Assembly (NCBI GenBank): GCA_041581635.1
Contig: JBFICW010000002.1
Coordinates: 62,001-126,000 of the forward strand
DNA: 64,000 nt
Direction of reading: 5' to 3'
Source: Porticoccus sp041581635
GTDB taxonomy: Bacteria > Pseudomonadota > Gammaproteobacteria > Pseudomonadales > Porticoccaceae
Shown: in pieces, positions 1-14,379 of the stretch
Layout: each line of letters begins with the position of its first letter
Position numbering within the stretch: the stretch's first letter is position 1
Program-made: the position numbers and the translations under genes
Notes under the pieces: generated by a model
Told to the model about the DNA's origin: nothing
What the model saw: only the letters and a program-made list of their open reading frames with translations
Databases searched by the model: none

Positions 1-1
1 G

Positions 2-565
2 GACTACCCAAAAGTTGAACTAAAGCGTCAGTATTTCATTACTCAGGCGGGAAACCTTTATTGTGCAGCGAGTGTTAATGCTATGGCCGAGCTGATGGTG
101 CATCTGGTAGCACGACTCTTTGGACGCCAGGCTGCCACTCAGGTTGAAAGGAATTTTTTTCATGAGATTCGAAGCTCTTTTGAACCCACCAGCTACTTTT
201 CTGATGATGTTCAGCAACACCCAGATGAGCAGGTCGTGCAATCACAGATTTGGTTCGAAGATAACTTCGGCAAACCAATCAAGATAGCAGACGTCGCCAA
301 ACAATTTGGCTTTAGTATGCGTACCTTTGATCGTCGATTTAAGCGCGCGCTCGGGACCACCCCTTTGCAATACTTACAAAAGACCCGCCTAAATAATGCG
401 CGGGAACTTCTACAAAAATCCGACCTGCTGGTGTCCGAAGTTGCCGCTCATTGCGGCTATCAGGATACTGCGGCCTTCAGCAAAGTTTTTAGCAAGCACT
501 TTGGCACTTCGCCAACAAAATATCGCGAAACTGTGCGCGCAAAATTATTTAGCACCCGATCATAA
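2..565 (+). CDS. AraC-family (GlxA-type) transcriptional regulator, 5' end missing
   Basis: The reading frame is open from the first bases of the window, so the N-terminus lies upstream. What remains is the end of a DJ-1/PfpI-like sensor domain (the 'ITQAGNLYCAASVNAMAEL' region resembles the C-terminal part of GlxA-type domains) and a complete C-terminal AraC/XylS DNA-binding domain. That domain has two helix-turn-helix units, one near 'IADVAKQFGFSMRTFDRRFK' and one near 'VSEVAAHCGYQDTAAFSKVF', and the usual GTSP..YR ending. Members of this family regulate catabolic or stress genes; the ligand and targets cannot be told here. The next gene is convergent. The domain call is firm and the physiological role unknown. 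Confidence 0.88.
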   Translation, partial: DYPKVELKRQYFITQAGNLYCAASVNAMAELMVHLVARLFGRQAATQVERNFFHEIRSSFEPTSYFSDDVQQHPDEQVVQSQIWFEDNFGKPIKIADVAKQFGFSMRTFDRRFKRALGTTPLQYLQKTRLNNARELLQKSDLLVSEVAAHCGYQDTAAFSKVFSKHFGTSPTKYRETVRAKLFSTRS

Positions 566-606
566 AATTGCCAAATAGGCATTAATCAGACAGGGAAAGC
601 AAACTT

Positions 607-1023
607 TTATACGACAAAGAGAAGCCACTCGGCCACTAACGCGGGCTTATCGCAACCCTTGATATCCATAACGACATCGACAACCAGCAACCGCCCATCA
701 CCTTTATTTTCTTCTGACACCACTTTCCAATTGAGCCGAATCTCGCTCCCCACAGGGACTGGAGACAAAAAACGCAACCGATTCACGCCGTAATTCAATA
801 CGGTCATCTCTCCCAACTTTTCAAATAACTCATCCAACATTAAGTGGGGCAGTAGTGATAGATAGAAAAACCCATGAACAATAGTGCCACCCAAAGGCGT
901 CTTGGCGGCCCGTTCAGGATCCACATGAAGATACTGATGATCGCATGTGACATCGGCAAATTGGTCAACCTGCTCTTGGCTTATAGCAAACCACTCTGAC
1001 TGACCACTACGTTGTTCACTCAT
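607..1023 (-). CDS. MaoC-like dehydratase (R-specific enoyl-CoA hydratase type)
   Basis: This 138-residue single hot-dog-fold protein carries the hydratase 2 signature: 'CDHQYLHVDPERA' supplies the Asp and His (five residues apart) that activate water in PhaJ-type enzymes, followed by 'GGTIVHGFF'. Family members hydrate trans-2-enoyl-CoA to (R)-3-hydroxyacyl-CoA. It lies 66 bases downstream of phaC on the same strand, so an inferred role is to feed beta-oxidation intermediates into polyhydroxyalkanoate synthesis. It also resembles NodN-type dehydratases whose substrate is not known, so a strict PhaJ label is not given. Confidence 0.82.
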   Translation of the reverse strand: MSEQRSGQSEWFAISQEQVDQFADVTCDHQYLHVDPERAAKTPLGGTIVHGFFYLSLLPHLMLDELFEKLGEMTVLNYGVNRLRFLSPVPVGSEIRLNWKVVSEENKGDGRLLVVDVVMDIKGCDKPALVAEWLLFVV

Positions 1024-1089
1024 ATTTATAAGCTCTTTTATATTTTAATCGAGCCCAAGAGAGGCAATTCTAACGCCACCAGAAGCTAC

Positions 1090-2805
1090 CTAGCCAAATA
1101 CATAGGTTCCTGGTGCAGCCTCCTGGGGTTTGAACGTCGGATTCCCCAACGACTTGGGGGCAATTTTTTGACCGCCAGAGCGACCAGACAACCAGGCAGA
1201 CCAGTGTTCCCACCAGGAACCTGAACACTGCTCTGCACCTTCCAGCCAATTATCGGCTGACTCCGGTAGATCTGGATTAACAAAATACTTGGCTTTTTTA
1301 TTCGTAGGGGGATTGACCAAACTCTGAATATGGCCACTGGAACTCAACACAAAGGTAACATCGCCACCGATAAATTGGGTGGTCTTATAGCAAGTTTTCC
1401 AAGGCGTGATATGGTCTGACAACCCCGCGGTGATGTATTTGTCACAATCCAGTGCAGCTAAGTCTATCTCGACACCCTGCACTTTCATTGCACCTTTATA
1501 TAATGTGTTGTTCTCGAACATATCCAAAAAGTCAGCGTGCAATTGAGCTGGCAAATTAGTTGAGTCGCTGTTCCAATAAAGTAGATCAAACGCTGGTGGC
1601 GGCTCGCCCATCAGGTAATTGTTGACATGATAATTCCAAACCAGGTCATTGGGACGCATCCAACTAAATACTTTGGCTAACTCGGCCCCTTCCAGAACAC
1701 CTTTTTCCTGAGACTTGGCCCGTGCGGCCCTGATCGTCTCAGGGGAGCTATAAACACCCAGCTCCATCTCTTCTGATGCCATATTCAGCATACACACGGA
1801 CAAACTGAGGCTGTTCACTAGATCAGAACCCGTCTGCTTTAAGTAGGAGGAGAGAATAGATGCCGTTACACCGCCGGCGCAGGCACCCACCACATTGAGT
1901 TTTTTACTTTTTGTTATCTGCTGTATTGCGTCTATTGCCTCGGCAACCGCCAAAACATACTGATCCACACCCCAGTGACGCTGCTCTTTGGTGGGGTTCC
2001 ACCAACTGACAGCAAAAACCTGAAAACCTTCCTCAAGGCAGAAGCGGAAGAAACTCTTTTCTTCGGTCAGGTCGTAGATATAAAACTTGTTAATCTGGGG
2101 CGGTATAATCAATAAAGGCCGCCGATACACTTTGGCCGTCAGTGGTGTGTACTGGATGAGCTCCAAAAGCTCATTACGAAAAACCACAGCACCTTTGGAT
2201 ATCGCCAAATTCCCACCCACCTTGAATTGGCTTTTATCGACCTGAGAGGGCATACCATTATTATTTTTCAGGTCGTCGATGTAGTTCCGCAACCCTTTCA
2301 CAAGGCTGGAACCTCGACTCTCGACAACTCGTCTCAGTGCTTTTGGATTACTCAACAAAAAGTTAGTGGGCGCCATGGAGGTAGTGATCATGTCTTTAAC
2401 AAATCGAGCTCGAAGCCTGTCAAGGGTGTCAAGCTCTAGCTCATCTACCAATTCCCCCAGAGATTCATCCCAAGCAAAATAGGCCTGTTTCAACTTATGA
2501 TAGAGCGCGTTTTCCTCCCACGAGGGATCATCGAACCGACGATCGTTTTTTCGCCCCTCGTACTTATCCGTTCCCTTGATAATATCGGCAACCTTACCCA
2601 CAAACTGCTTACTATTATTAGCCATTTTGGATGGCTGGGTAATCGCATGCTTAATCGTTTTTTTTACCGAGGACTTCAATTCCTCTGCACTCACACCAAC
2701 TAACGGACTTAAAGCCACAATGCCCTCAATAAGAGAATCCTCATATGCTTTTGACAGCAAATCTTCATTATCCTGTTTCGAAGATTCCTTACTCTCTTTG
2801 GACAT
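1090..2805 (-). CDS. phaC: Class I poly(3-hydroxyalkanoate) synthase
   Basis: PhaC polymerises (R)-3-hydroxyacyl-CoA into polyhydroxyalkanoate at the granule surface. The 571-residue length fits class I enzymes. The lipase-like box 'VVGACAGG' places the nucleophile at Cys309; 'GLSDHI' gives Asp464 and 'SSGHIQ' gives His492. The triad spacing is nearly that of the Cupriavidus necator enzyme (319/480/508). The N-terminal ~200 residues form the PhaC N domain and the rest is the alpha/beta-hydrolase core. The downstream maoC gene is probably cotranscribed. No phaA, phaB or phasin gene is seen in the window, so monomer supply must come from elsewhere or from beta-oxidation. Confidence 0.96.
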   Translation of the reverse strand: MSKESKESSKQDNEDLLSKAYEDSLIEGIVALSPLVGVSAEELKSSVKKTIKHAITQPSKMANNSKQFVGKVADIIKGTDKYEGRKNDRRFDDPSWEENALYHKLKQAYFAWDESLGELVDELELDTLDRLRARFVKDMITTSMAPTNFLLSNPKALRRVVESRGSSLVKGLRNYIDDLKNNNGMPSQVDKSQFKVGGNLAISKGAVVFRNELLELIQYTPLTAKVYRRPLLIIPPQINKFYIYDLTEEKSFFRFCLEEGFQVFAVSWWNPTKEQRHWGVDQYVLAVAEAIDAIQQITKSKKLNVVGACAGGVTASILSSYLKQTGSDLVNSLSLSVCMLNMASEEMELGVYSSPETIRAARAKSQEKGVLEGAELAKVFSWMRPNDLVWNYHVNNYLMGEPPPAFDLLYWNSDSTNLPAQLHADFLDMFENNTLYKGAMKVQGVEIDLAALDCDKYITAGLSDHITPWKTCYKTTQFIGGDVTFVLSSSGHIQSLVNPPTNKKAKYFVNPDLPESADNWLEGAEQCSGSWWEHWSAWLSGRSGGQKIAPKSLGNPTFKPQEAAPGTYVFG

Positions 2806-2943
2806 AACCTTTCCCTATAAACTATTTTCCCAGCCCCACTCTATCACCCGCACAACAGAGCGGAAAGTCTCACTAAAACAAACGGGGACACATTTTTAAC
2901 TATAGATAAATGAGAGAAAGACCGCACTTAAACCTTCCTCTGG

Positions 2944-3423
2944 CTAGAGATGTTCGGATAGATATGTTTCTAGTTTTTCCAAATCGGGGATCAATGCCAC
3001 CCGCTCATCCAACCCAACCTGCATCAGCGCAAAGGGAAGATCTGGCTCACCGGCAATTTCCTGTAACAAATCCTCTTCCGATATTCTTACCGAATGAGGG
3101 AAGTCTCTTATAAATACCGCATAAAAATTAAACTTACTCTCTGAGCGCAACGTATTCATTACCAGCACCAATGAACCTTCCGTATCACATTGATCGCTGC
3201 CACTGGCAATGGCTTCAAAGACAATCAAGGGTATTCGCTGCTCGCGCCACTCCATCCAGCCCTTCAACCAGACAGGGTCTTGTTGCTGCTCCTCATAATC
3301 AACAAAATGGACAACCTCAGCTACGGATGACATAGGTATAAGCCAGGTTTCACTACTCAGGGAAATAAACAGGCTATCAACATCATCCAGTAATTTTTTT
3401 TGTTCCGCGATCAGCTGTCCCAT
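2944..3423 (-). CDS. chpC: CheW-like protein of the Pil-Chp system
   Basis: A 159-residue CheW-domain protein, last gene of the pilGHIJ-chpA operon, starting 3 bases after the chpA stop codon. CheW proteins couple methyl-accepting receptors to the histidine kinase. The position matches chpC of Pseudomonas, a second adaptor of the twitching-motility pathway. 'LFISLSSETWLIPMSSVAEVV' is the first beta hairpin of a CheW fold, and the C-terminal half is less typical. The family call rests on both the fold pattern and the operon position. Confidence 0.82.
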   Translation of the reverse strand: MGQLIAEQKKLLDDVDSLFISLSSETWLIPMSSVAEVVHFVDYEEQQQDPVWLKGWMEWREQRIPLIVFEAIASGSDQCDTEGSLVLVMNTLRSESKFNFYAVFIRDFPHSVRISEEDLLQEIAGEPDLPFALMQVGLDERVALIPDLEKLETYLSEHL

Positions 3424-3426
3424 GTG

Positions 3427-9069
<5,643 letters not shown>

Positions 9070-9181
9070 CCGCCCCTTGCGTATTTATTGAACCCACAGA
9101 TAGCAAAGCCTATCGTTAAACAGCCCCAAACCAACGAGCTTAGACTGACAGTGTTTTGGCCCACACTTAACAACACCGCAC

Positions 9182-11752
9182 TTATTCGTCTGTTACCAAA
9201 CCTTTTTTCTTGTCACTCTCAAGGCTTTCAAACTCCAGACCTTCAACACTTGGCTCATCACTTGTTGGTGTAGACCGGGACTCTAGCTCATTAAGTCTCT
9301 GATCGATTTCATCATCAAAACTCCAGTCTTCCTCAACATCGTCATCTGACAGGAGTTGCTCCATTAGCTCATCTTCTATAGATGTATCATCTTCACCAAA
9401 ACCAAGATCTGACTCGAGAGCGGCATGGGCTGCCTCGGCCTCTTTCAGCGCGCTATTAATTTTTTCGGCGTCTTCTATAGCTTTATCTTTTGGGTGCAAT
9501 GCATCATCAACCATGGCCGCCTCGTCTTCAGAGGCGACATGATTTTTCACTGGTACCGGCACAGATACTGGTATTGCCTTACGGGACTCCTCCGCATTGG
9601 GGAAATCTACTCCCTCATCGTAAGAAATCTCTTGGTCGACAACCTCACTCTCCACTTCATCCGGTATCTCTTCAACGACGTCACTTTCTACAGCCCCCAT
9701 AAACTCATCGTAGACGAAACCTTCTTCTTCGCTTTCAGCGTCCTCTCTCGCCATAGAATCGGGCAGTTTGAAACCAGAAACGGAATTTCTCAGCTCGATG
9801 GCTAATTCTGCCAACTCACCAATAGAGTTCGCGGTATTATTTGTGCCCGACAAGGTTTGAGAAGTAATGTCTTGAATAACATTCATTGTGCTAGAGATAT
9901 GGCCAGCAGTTTTGGACTGGTTGCTCGCTGTAGTCGAAATATCCTGAATCAACTCGGCAAGGTCTGCAGATACCGTTTCGATCTCTTCCAGTGCGCCACC
10001 CGCCGCATGTGCACGCTCAGCCCCCTTCACCACTTCTGACGTGGTTTGCTCCATGGAGCTCACCGCTTCATTCGTGTCTGTCTGAATGGTTTTCACCAGA
10101 GAGGCTATCTGTTTAGTTGCCCCGGCAGAGCGCTCTGCAAGACGCTGAACTTCATCTGCTACTACAGCAAAGCCACGACCAGCATCGCCAGCCATCGACG
10201 CCTGAATCGCCGCATTGAGCGCCAGAATATTGGTTTGATCAGCAATATCGTTGATCAACGATACGATATCCCCGATCTCCTGAGAACTTTCACCCAGCCG
10301 CTTGATGCGTTTGGAGGTATCCTGGATTTGTTCGCGGATCGTATCCATGCCGGCAATGGTATTCTGTACAACTTCAGCACCTTTTTTGGCAATAGATACT
10401 GACTTTTCTGCCACCATGGCCGACTCGGAAGAATTCGCGGAAACTTGATCGATGGCAATGGCCATTTCATTGGTTGCCGCAGAGGCTCCGGCAATCTCTT
10501 CCGCTTGATGCTCAGAGGCTTCTGCCAATTGTAGCGCGGTAGCACGAGTTTCATTTGCCGCAGCCGAGACGTTCTCGGAAGTATCCTGTATTTGAGCGAC
10601 CAAAATCCGTAGCTGATCGATGGTGTAGTTGATGGAGTCGGCAATCGCACCCGTAAAATCTTCTGTCACGGTTGCGTGGTTAGTAAGGTCACCTTCACCA
10701 AGACCGGCGATTTCATCCAGTAACCGCAGAATGGCCCGCTGGTTGTGTTCATTAGCCGTTGCCGTTTCACGCAGGCTTCTACGGGTTTCAGCTGAAATGA
10801 GCACACCCATCACAGCCATCAAAATCACACACAAAACGCCCGCATAAAACGCAGTCTGATAAGAAAGCCCAAAGCTCTCAGGCGTGGCTTCAATTAAATC
10901 TGACAACTGGCTGATCTGCTCTTGCAAGACAGGAGATTCATCAAGAATGGCATCATTAGCCTGACGAGCACTGAAGAGTGCCGGTGTCGCCTCAAAAATT
11001 TCCTGAATAGAACTACTGACAAAGGCAAAACGCTTGGTAATACTATCTAAACTGGCTTTGGCTTTTTGCCCTGTGACACCACTAATACCCAACTCAGCAT
11101 TACCGGTTTTCATCCCTTCCAAGACACGGCCAAACAGGTTCGCATCACTGGTAAATTGCTCTGCCGAAATTTCAGCATCCGCGCCACCAGCCAACATTTT
11201 ATCTACATTTCGCCCAATTCTTTCCGCTCGCCAAGATTGTGCCTGAGCCACTGCCACCTGCTCTGCGGGTGCCCTACTTGCCAATAATATTTCGACAACC
11301 TGAGTGTGCTCCTGCTGTAGCTCAGGGAGCGTGTCGTTCAGTGTTTCAGCAACCTGATTCAGGAAAATGACCGTATCTTTGTTGTCGATAATGGTCTGAG
11401 CGTTTTCGCGAGCCTTTAACCAAGCCGCTTCCAAACCACTGAGTTGAGATGAAGGCGTTGCAGAGGAAAGGTTCGCATTTAATTTACTCCAGCTTTGCTG
11501 CATTTGATCTACCACGCTTTGCAGCTCGGCAAAGGCATTCTCCTGACCTGCTGTCGCCTCGCGCGACAAGCTGACCAACCGGTAAGATTGCGCTCTCATC
11601 TCCGAAGCACGCTGTAGATTTTCCTGATCCATGGAGGTCTGTTTGAAAACTGTCAGCAGGTTGAAGCCAAGAAAAACAATGACGATAACCAACATCACCG
11701 ACAACACTACCGTCAATGTATTAGTTTTTGGTTTCCGGGTTCCGTTATTCAT
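9182..11752 (-). CDS. pilJ: PilJ, methyl-accepting chemoreceptor of the Pil-Chp system, with long acidic tail
   Basis: An 856-residue chemoreceptor. TM1 is near residues 12-36, a periplasmic PilJ-type helical sensor follows, TM2 is near 300-322, then HAMP (about 325-385) and the MCP signalling domain, with the hairpin tip around 'IADQTNILALNAAIQASMAG'. In P. aeruginosa PilJ senses pilus-related surface signals and controls ChpA. The conserved core ends near residue 666. It is followed by about 190 residues very rich in Asp and Glu that do not look like receptor sequence and are absent from the 682-residue Pseudomonas protein. No obvious CheR/CheB-tethering pentapeptide ends the protein. The gene lies between pilI and chpA in the operon. 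Confidence 0.95.
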   Translation of the reverse strand: MNNGTRKPKTNTLTVVLSVMLVIVIVFLGFNLLTVFKQTSMDQENLQRASEMRAQSYRLVSLSREATAGQENAFAELQSVVDQMQQSWSKLNANLSSATPSSQLSGLEAAWLKARENAQTIIDNKDTVIFLNQVAETLNDTLPELQQEHTQVVEILLASRAPAEQVAVAQAQSWRAERIGRNVDKMLAGGADAEISAEQFTSDANLFGRVLEGMKTGNAELGISGVTGQKAKASLDSITKRFAFVSSSIQEIFEATPALFSARQANDAILDESPVLQEQISQLSDLIEATPESFGLSYQTAFYAGVLCVILMAVMGVLISAETRRSLRETATANEHNQRAILRLLDEIAGLGEGDLTNHATVTEDFTGAIADSINYTIDQLRILVAQIQDTSENVSAAANETRATALQLAEASEHQAEEIAGASAATNEMAIAIDQVSANSSESAMVAEKSVSIAKKGAEVVQNTIAGMDTIREQIQDTSKRIKRLGESSQEIGDIVSLINDIADQTNILALNAAIQASMAGDAGRGFAVVADEVQRLAERSAGATKQIASLVKTIQTDTNEAVSSMEQTTSEVVKGAERAHAAGGALEEIETVSADLAELIQDISTTASNQSKTAGHISSTMNVIQDITSQTLSGTNNTANSIGELAELAIELRNSVSGFKLPDSMAREDAESEEEGFVYDEFMGAVESDVVEEIPDEVESEVVDQEISYDEGVDFPNAEESRKAIPVSVPVPVKNHVASEDEAAMVDDALHPKDKAIEDAEKINSALKEAEAAHAALESDLGFGEDDTSIEDELMEQLLSDDDVEEDWSFDDEIDQRLNELESRSTPTSDEPSVEGLEFESLESDKKKGLVTDE

Positions 11753-11824
11753 CTCAATCTCACTCCGAACCAGTGGTGCTGGTACACCCCAGCAAATCTA
11801 GAAAATTTCTCTTTGGCAAACCGA

Positions 11825-12364
11825 TTAAACGGCCACCGCCATAAAACATTGGTCACTAAGCAACTGACCTGGGCGCAGCAAGGCCCAATTTTTATCGTCT
11901 TGGGCAAAACCACCGCCCACATAGGGCACAAGCACATCTGGCACCCCGTCAAGATTTGGCTGAAACGTATCCACTCCAAAATGGCGCATATCAAAAACCT
12001 GATCTACGACTAACCCAACAAATATGCCCATCATGTCGATAACCAACACGCGCTGAGATCTAGACGGTGCCGACAACTCGCCACCAAGAAATTCAGCCAA
12101 GTTAACAATGGGCAATAATCGGCCACGCAAATTTGCCACCCCTAAAACCCAGCCATTAACTCGAGGGAGACGGGTGCACTGGGGTAGCTCTATAATTTCC
12201 GTCAGCTCTTCAAGCGCCATTGCCAGATAAGTACCCAGCAGCGAAAAACAAACGACCTTTCTTGTAGGTGCAAGACTTTCCTGAGCCGGCAAGCCTCTGG
12301 CCGTTGTTATAAACTGGTGAGACAGGGAAGAAAGGATATTAAATGCTGAGCCTTGAGCAGCCAT
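11825..12364 (-). CDS. pilI: PilI, CheW-like adaptor of the Pil-Chp system
   Basis: A 179-residue protein with one CheW domain: 'VVCFSLLGTYLAMALEEL' opens the domain and 'VNGWVLGVANLRGRLLPIVN' is the characteristic central segment. It should couple PilJ to ChpA. It sits between pilH and pilJ, the usual order, with only ~20 bases to pilH. The ~35-residue N-terminal extension before the CheW fold is also seen in Pseudomonas PilI. Confidence 0.92.
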   Translation of the reverse strand: MAAQGSAFNILSSLSHQFITTARGLPAQESLAPTRKVVCFSLLGTYLAMALEELTEIIELPQCTRLPRVNGWVLGVANLRGRLLPIVNLAEFLGGELSAPSRSQRVLVIDMMGIFVGLVVDQVFDMRHFGVDTFQPNLDGVPDVLVPYVGGGFAQDDKNWALLRPGQLLSDQCFMAVAV

Positions 12365-12384
12365 GGTCTATTCACAATCAGCTA

Positions 12385-12747
12385 TTAGCCGACCACCTCC
12401 TTCAGCACATCAATCAGACTTTCTTCGCTGACCGGCTTGGTCAGATAGGCCTTTGCACCTTGGCGCATCCCCCAAACCTTATCAGTCTCCTGATCTTTAG
12501 ACGTTACCATAACCACAGGAATATGTTCTGTTTCCCTGGCCTTATTTAACTGACGTGTAGCCTGAAAGCCATTCAATCCCGGCAAGACAATATCCATAAG
12601 AATAATGTCCGGATGCTCCCTACTGGCTATCTCTACCCCACTCTCACCACTTTCGGCCTCCAGCACGCTATAGCCATTTTTTTTCAACATGTTGGCCAGC
12701 GCTAGCAACTCAGTTGGTGAATCATCGACTATCAGTATTGTTGTCAT
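12385..12747 (-). CDS. pilH: PilH, CheY-like response regulator of twitching motility
   Basis: A stand-alone receiver of 120 residues. The start is placed at the ATG reading 'MTTILIVDDSPTEL', which is preceded by GGGGGAG; a start four codons earlier is possible. The acidic pocket DD is at residues 8-9, the phospho-acceptor Asp52 in 'LMDIVLPG', and the conserved Lys in 'LTKPV'. 'LNGFQATRQL' and 'KDQETDKVWG' are near-identical to Pseudomonas PilH. In that organism PilH acts with PilG as ChpA output, with PilH favouring retraction or acting as a phosphate sink. Confidence 0.94.
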   Translation of the reverse strand: MTTILIVDDSPTELLALANMLKKNGYSVLEAESGESGVEIASREHPDIILMDIVLPGLNGFQATRQLNKARETEHIPVVMVTSKDQETDKVWGMRQGAKAYLTKPVSEESLIDVLKEVVG

Positions 12748-12776
12748 ACTCTCCCCCATGCGGGTTATGGATAATG

Positions 12777-13193
12777 TTAGGTTTGAGTGTCCGTGGTCGC
12801 ACTAGCAGTCGCGCTAGATGAGAACCTTTCCAGTGCAGCAAACAGTTCTGCCTTACTAAACGGTTTTGTCAGGTAGTCGTCGGCACCGACTATTCGCCCC
12901 TTCGCCTTATCGAAAAGCCCATCCTTACTGGACAACATAATCACTGGGGTGTGCTTAAACTGGCTGTTATTTTTAATTAAGGCGCAGGTCTGATAACCAT
13001 CGAGACGAGGCATCATAATATCCACAAAAATCACATCGGGAGTTTTATCTGCAATCTTGGAAAGCGAATCAAAACCATCTATGGCCGTAATCACCTCACA
13101 ACCTACCTTCGTCAACAACGTCTCCGCCGTTCGCCGAATAGTATTACTATCATCAATGATCATTACCCTGAGATCTTTCAGGTGTTCTTCCAT
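12777..13193 (-). CDS. pilG: PilG, CheY-like response regulator of twitching motility
   Basis: A 138-residue single receiver domain, first gene of the Pil-Chp operon. Acidic residues DD are at 14-15, Asp58 in 'FVDIMMPRLDGY' is the expected phosphorylation site, and Lys in 'LTKPF' completes the active site. The C-terminal ~15 residues are a Ser/Thr/Ala tail. Known Pseudomonas PilG promotes pilus extension and cAMP signalling. The ~240-base divergent region to gshB must hold the operon promoter; a clear -35/-10 pair could not be picked by eye. Confidence 0.94.
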   Translation of the reverse strand: MEEHLKDLRVMIIDDSNTIRRTAETLLTKVGCEVITAIDGFDSLSKIADKTPDVIFVDIMMPRLDGYQTCALIKNNSQFKHTPVIMLSSKDGLFDKAKGRIVGADDYLTKPFSKAELFAALERFSSSATASATTDTQT

Positions 13194-13431
13194 TCTTGCA
13201 TGCCCCGCCTTGTCATTATGTCTAACCGATTATTTCCCGCAAAACCTTATTTAACACAACCGTCAAGTTTAATCTATAAATGCCTATTAACCTTGAAAGC
13301 TTCGGACTGTTTTCCCTTTACCAGTTGTCATCTAATGCGACTCCCCGTAAGTTACAAACATTAACCACAAACACTCGATATACAATCATAAGTAACAAGT
13401 CGCCCTCCGTGGCGTGATGCAGGTAACAGTT

Positions 13432-14379
13432 ATGACGAGAACTCTCGGGGTCGTTATGGACCCAATTGGCGGTATCAATGTTAAAAAAGATACAACACTA
13501 GCCCTGCTGCTTGCCGCTCAGGAGAGGGGCTGGCAATTGATGTACACGGAACAAACTGATCTCGCACTGGAAAATGGCGAACCTGTCGCCAAGCTCACCC
13601 CTCTTCAGGTCAAAGATGATACCGAGGATTGGTTCTCTCTCGGTGAACCACGCTGGCAATCACTGTCTGACCTGGATGTGATACTGATGCGTAAAGACCC
13701 ACCCTTTGATAGCGAGTATATCTACTCCACATACACATTGGAGGCTGCAGAGAAGCAGGGAGTCCTGGTCGTCAACAAACCCCAAAGCCTTAGAGACTGC
13801 AACGAAAAAGTATTTGCCACATTGTTCCCTCAATGCTCTCCACCACTATTGGTCAGCCGCGACGCGCAACGGTTAAAACAGTTCCACAAAACTCACGGCA
13901 ATGTTGTATTCAAACCGCTCGATGGCATGGGAGGCACCGCCGTCTTTCAGGTTCGAGAGGACGACCCCAATTTGAACGTTATTATCGAAACTCTCACGAT
14001 TCATGGCTCTCGGACAATCATGGCACAAAAGTTTATTCCCGATATTTCTAATGGCGATAAGCGAATTCTCATGGTGGATGGTGAACCCATACCCTATTGC
14101 CTTGCACGAATCCCGCCCGAAGGGGATATTCGAGGTAATCTCGCTGTAGGTGGTACGGGCGTAGTTCGACCATTAACCGAACGGGATCAATGGATTGCTA
14201 GTCAAGTCGGCCCCACTCTGAAAGAAAAAGGAATCCTGTTTGCTGGCCTGGATGTCATTGGCGATTATCTTACTGAGATCAATGTCACCAGCCCCACCTG
14301 TGCGCGAGAAATTGACCGGGCAGAATCCATCAATATTGGCGGCAACCTGATGGACGCCATAGAGAAACGACTCCGTTGA
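13432..14379 (+). CDS. gshB: Glutathione synthetase
   Basis: ATP-dependent ligase joining gamma-glutamylcysteine and glycine in the cytoplasm. The protein opens with 'LGVVMDPIGGINVKKDTT', the family N-terminus, and has the ATP-grasp segments 'NVVFKPLDGMGGTAVFQV' and 'EINVTSPTCAREI'. I chose the ATG at 13432 (315 residues), preceded by AGG at about 8 bases; an upstream GTG at 13414 and ATG at 13417 are in frame but give a non-conserved extension. Position beside pilG and tonB3 is the same as in Pseudomonas. The tonB3 start overlaps its stop codon. Confidence 0.96.
   Translation: MTRTLGVVMDPIGGINVKKDTTLALLLAAQERGWQLMYTEQTDLALENGEPVAKLTPLQVKDDTEDWFSLGEPRWQSLSDLDVILMRKDPPFDSEYIYSTYTLEAAEKQGVLVVNKPQSLRDCNEKVFATLFPQCSPPLLVSRDAQRLKQFHKTHGNVVFKPLDGMGGTAVFQVREDDPNLNVIIETLTIHGSRTIMAQKFIPDISNGDKRILMVDGEPIPYCLARIPPEGDIRGNLAVGGTGVVRPLTERDQWIASQVGPTLKEKGILFAGLDVIGDYLTEINVTSPTCAREIDRAESINIGGNLMDAIEKRLR

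Noticed and set aside
9425..9805. 126-codon open frame antisense to the PilJ acidic tail
   Set aside because: It arises because Asp/Glu codons read backwards give Phe/Ile/Leu-rich sequence; no start signals.
13194..13431. pilG-gshB intergenic region examined for a tRNA, small RNA or riboswitch
   Set aside because: No cloverleaf, aptamer-like or hairpin-plus-T structure could be seen; it is probably only a divergent promoter region.
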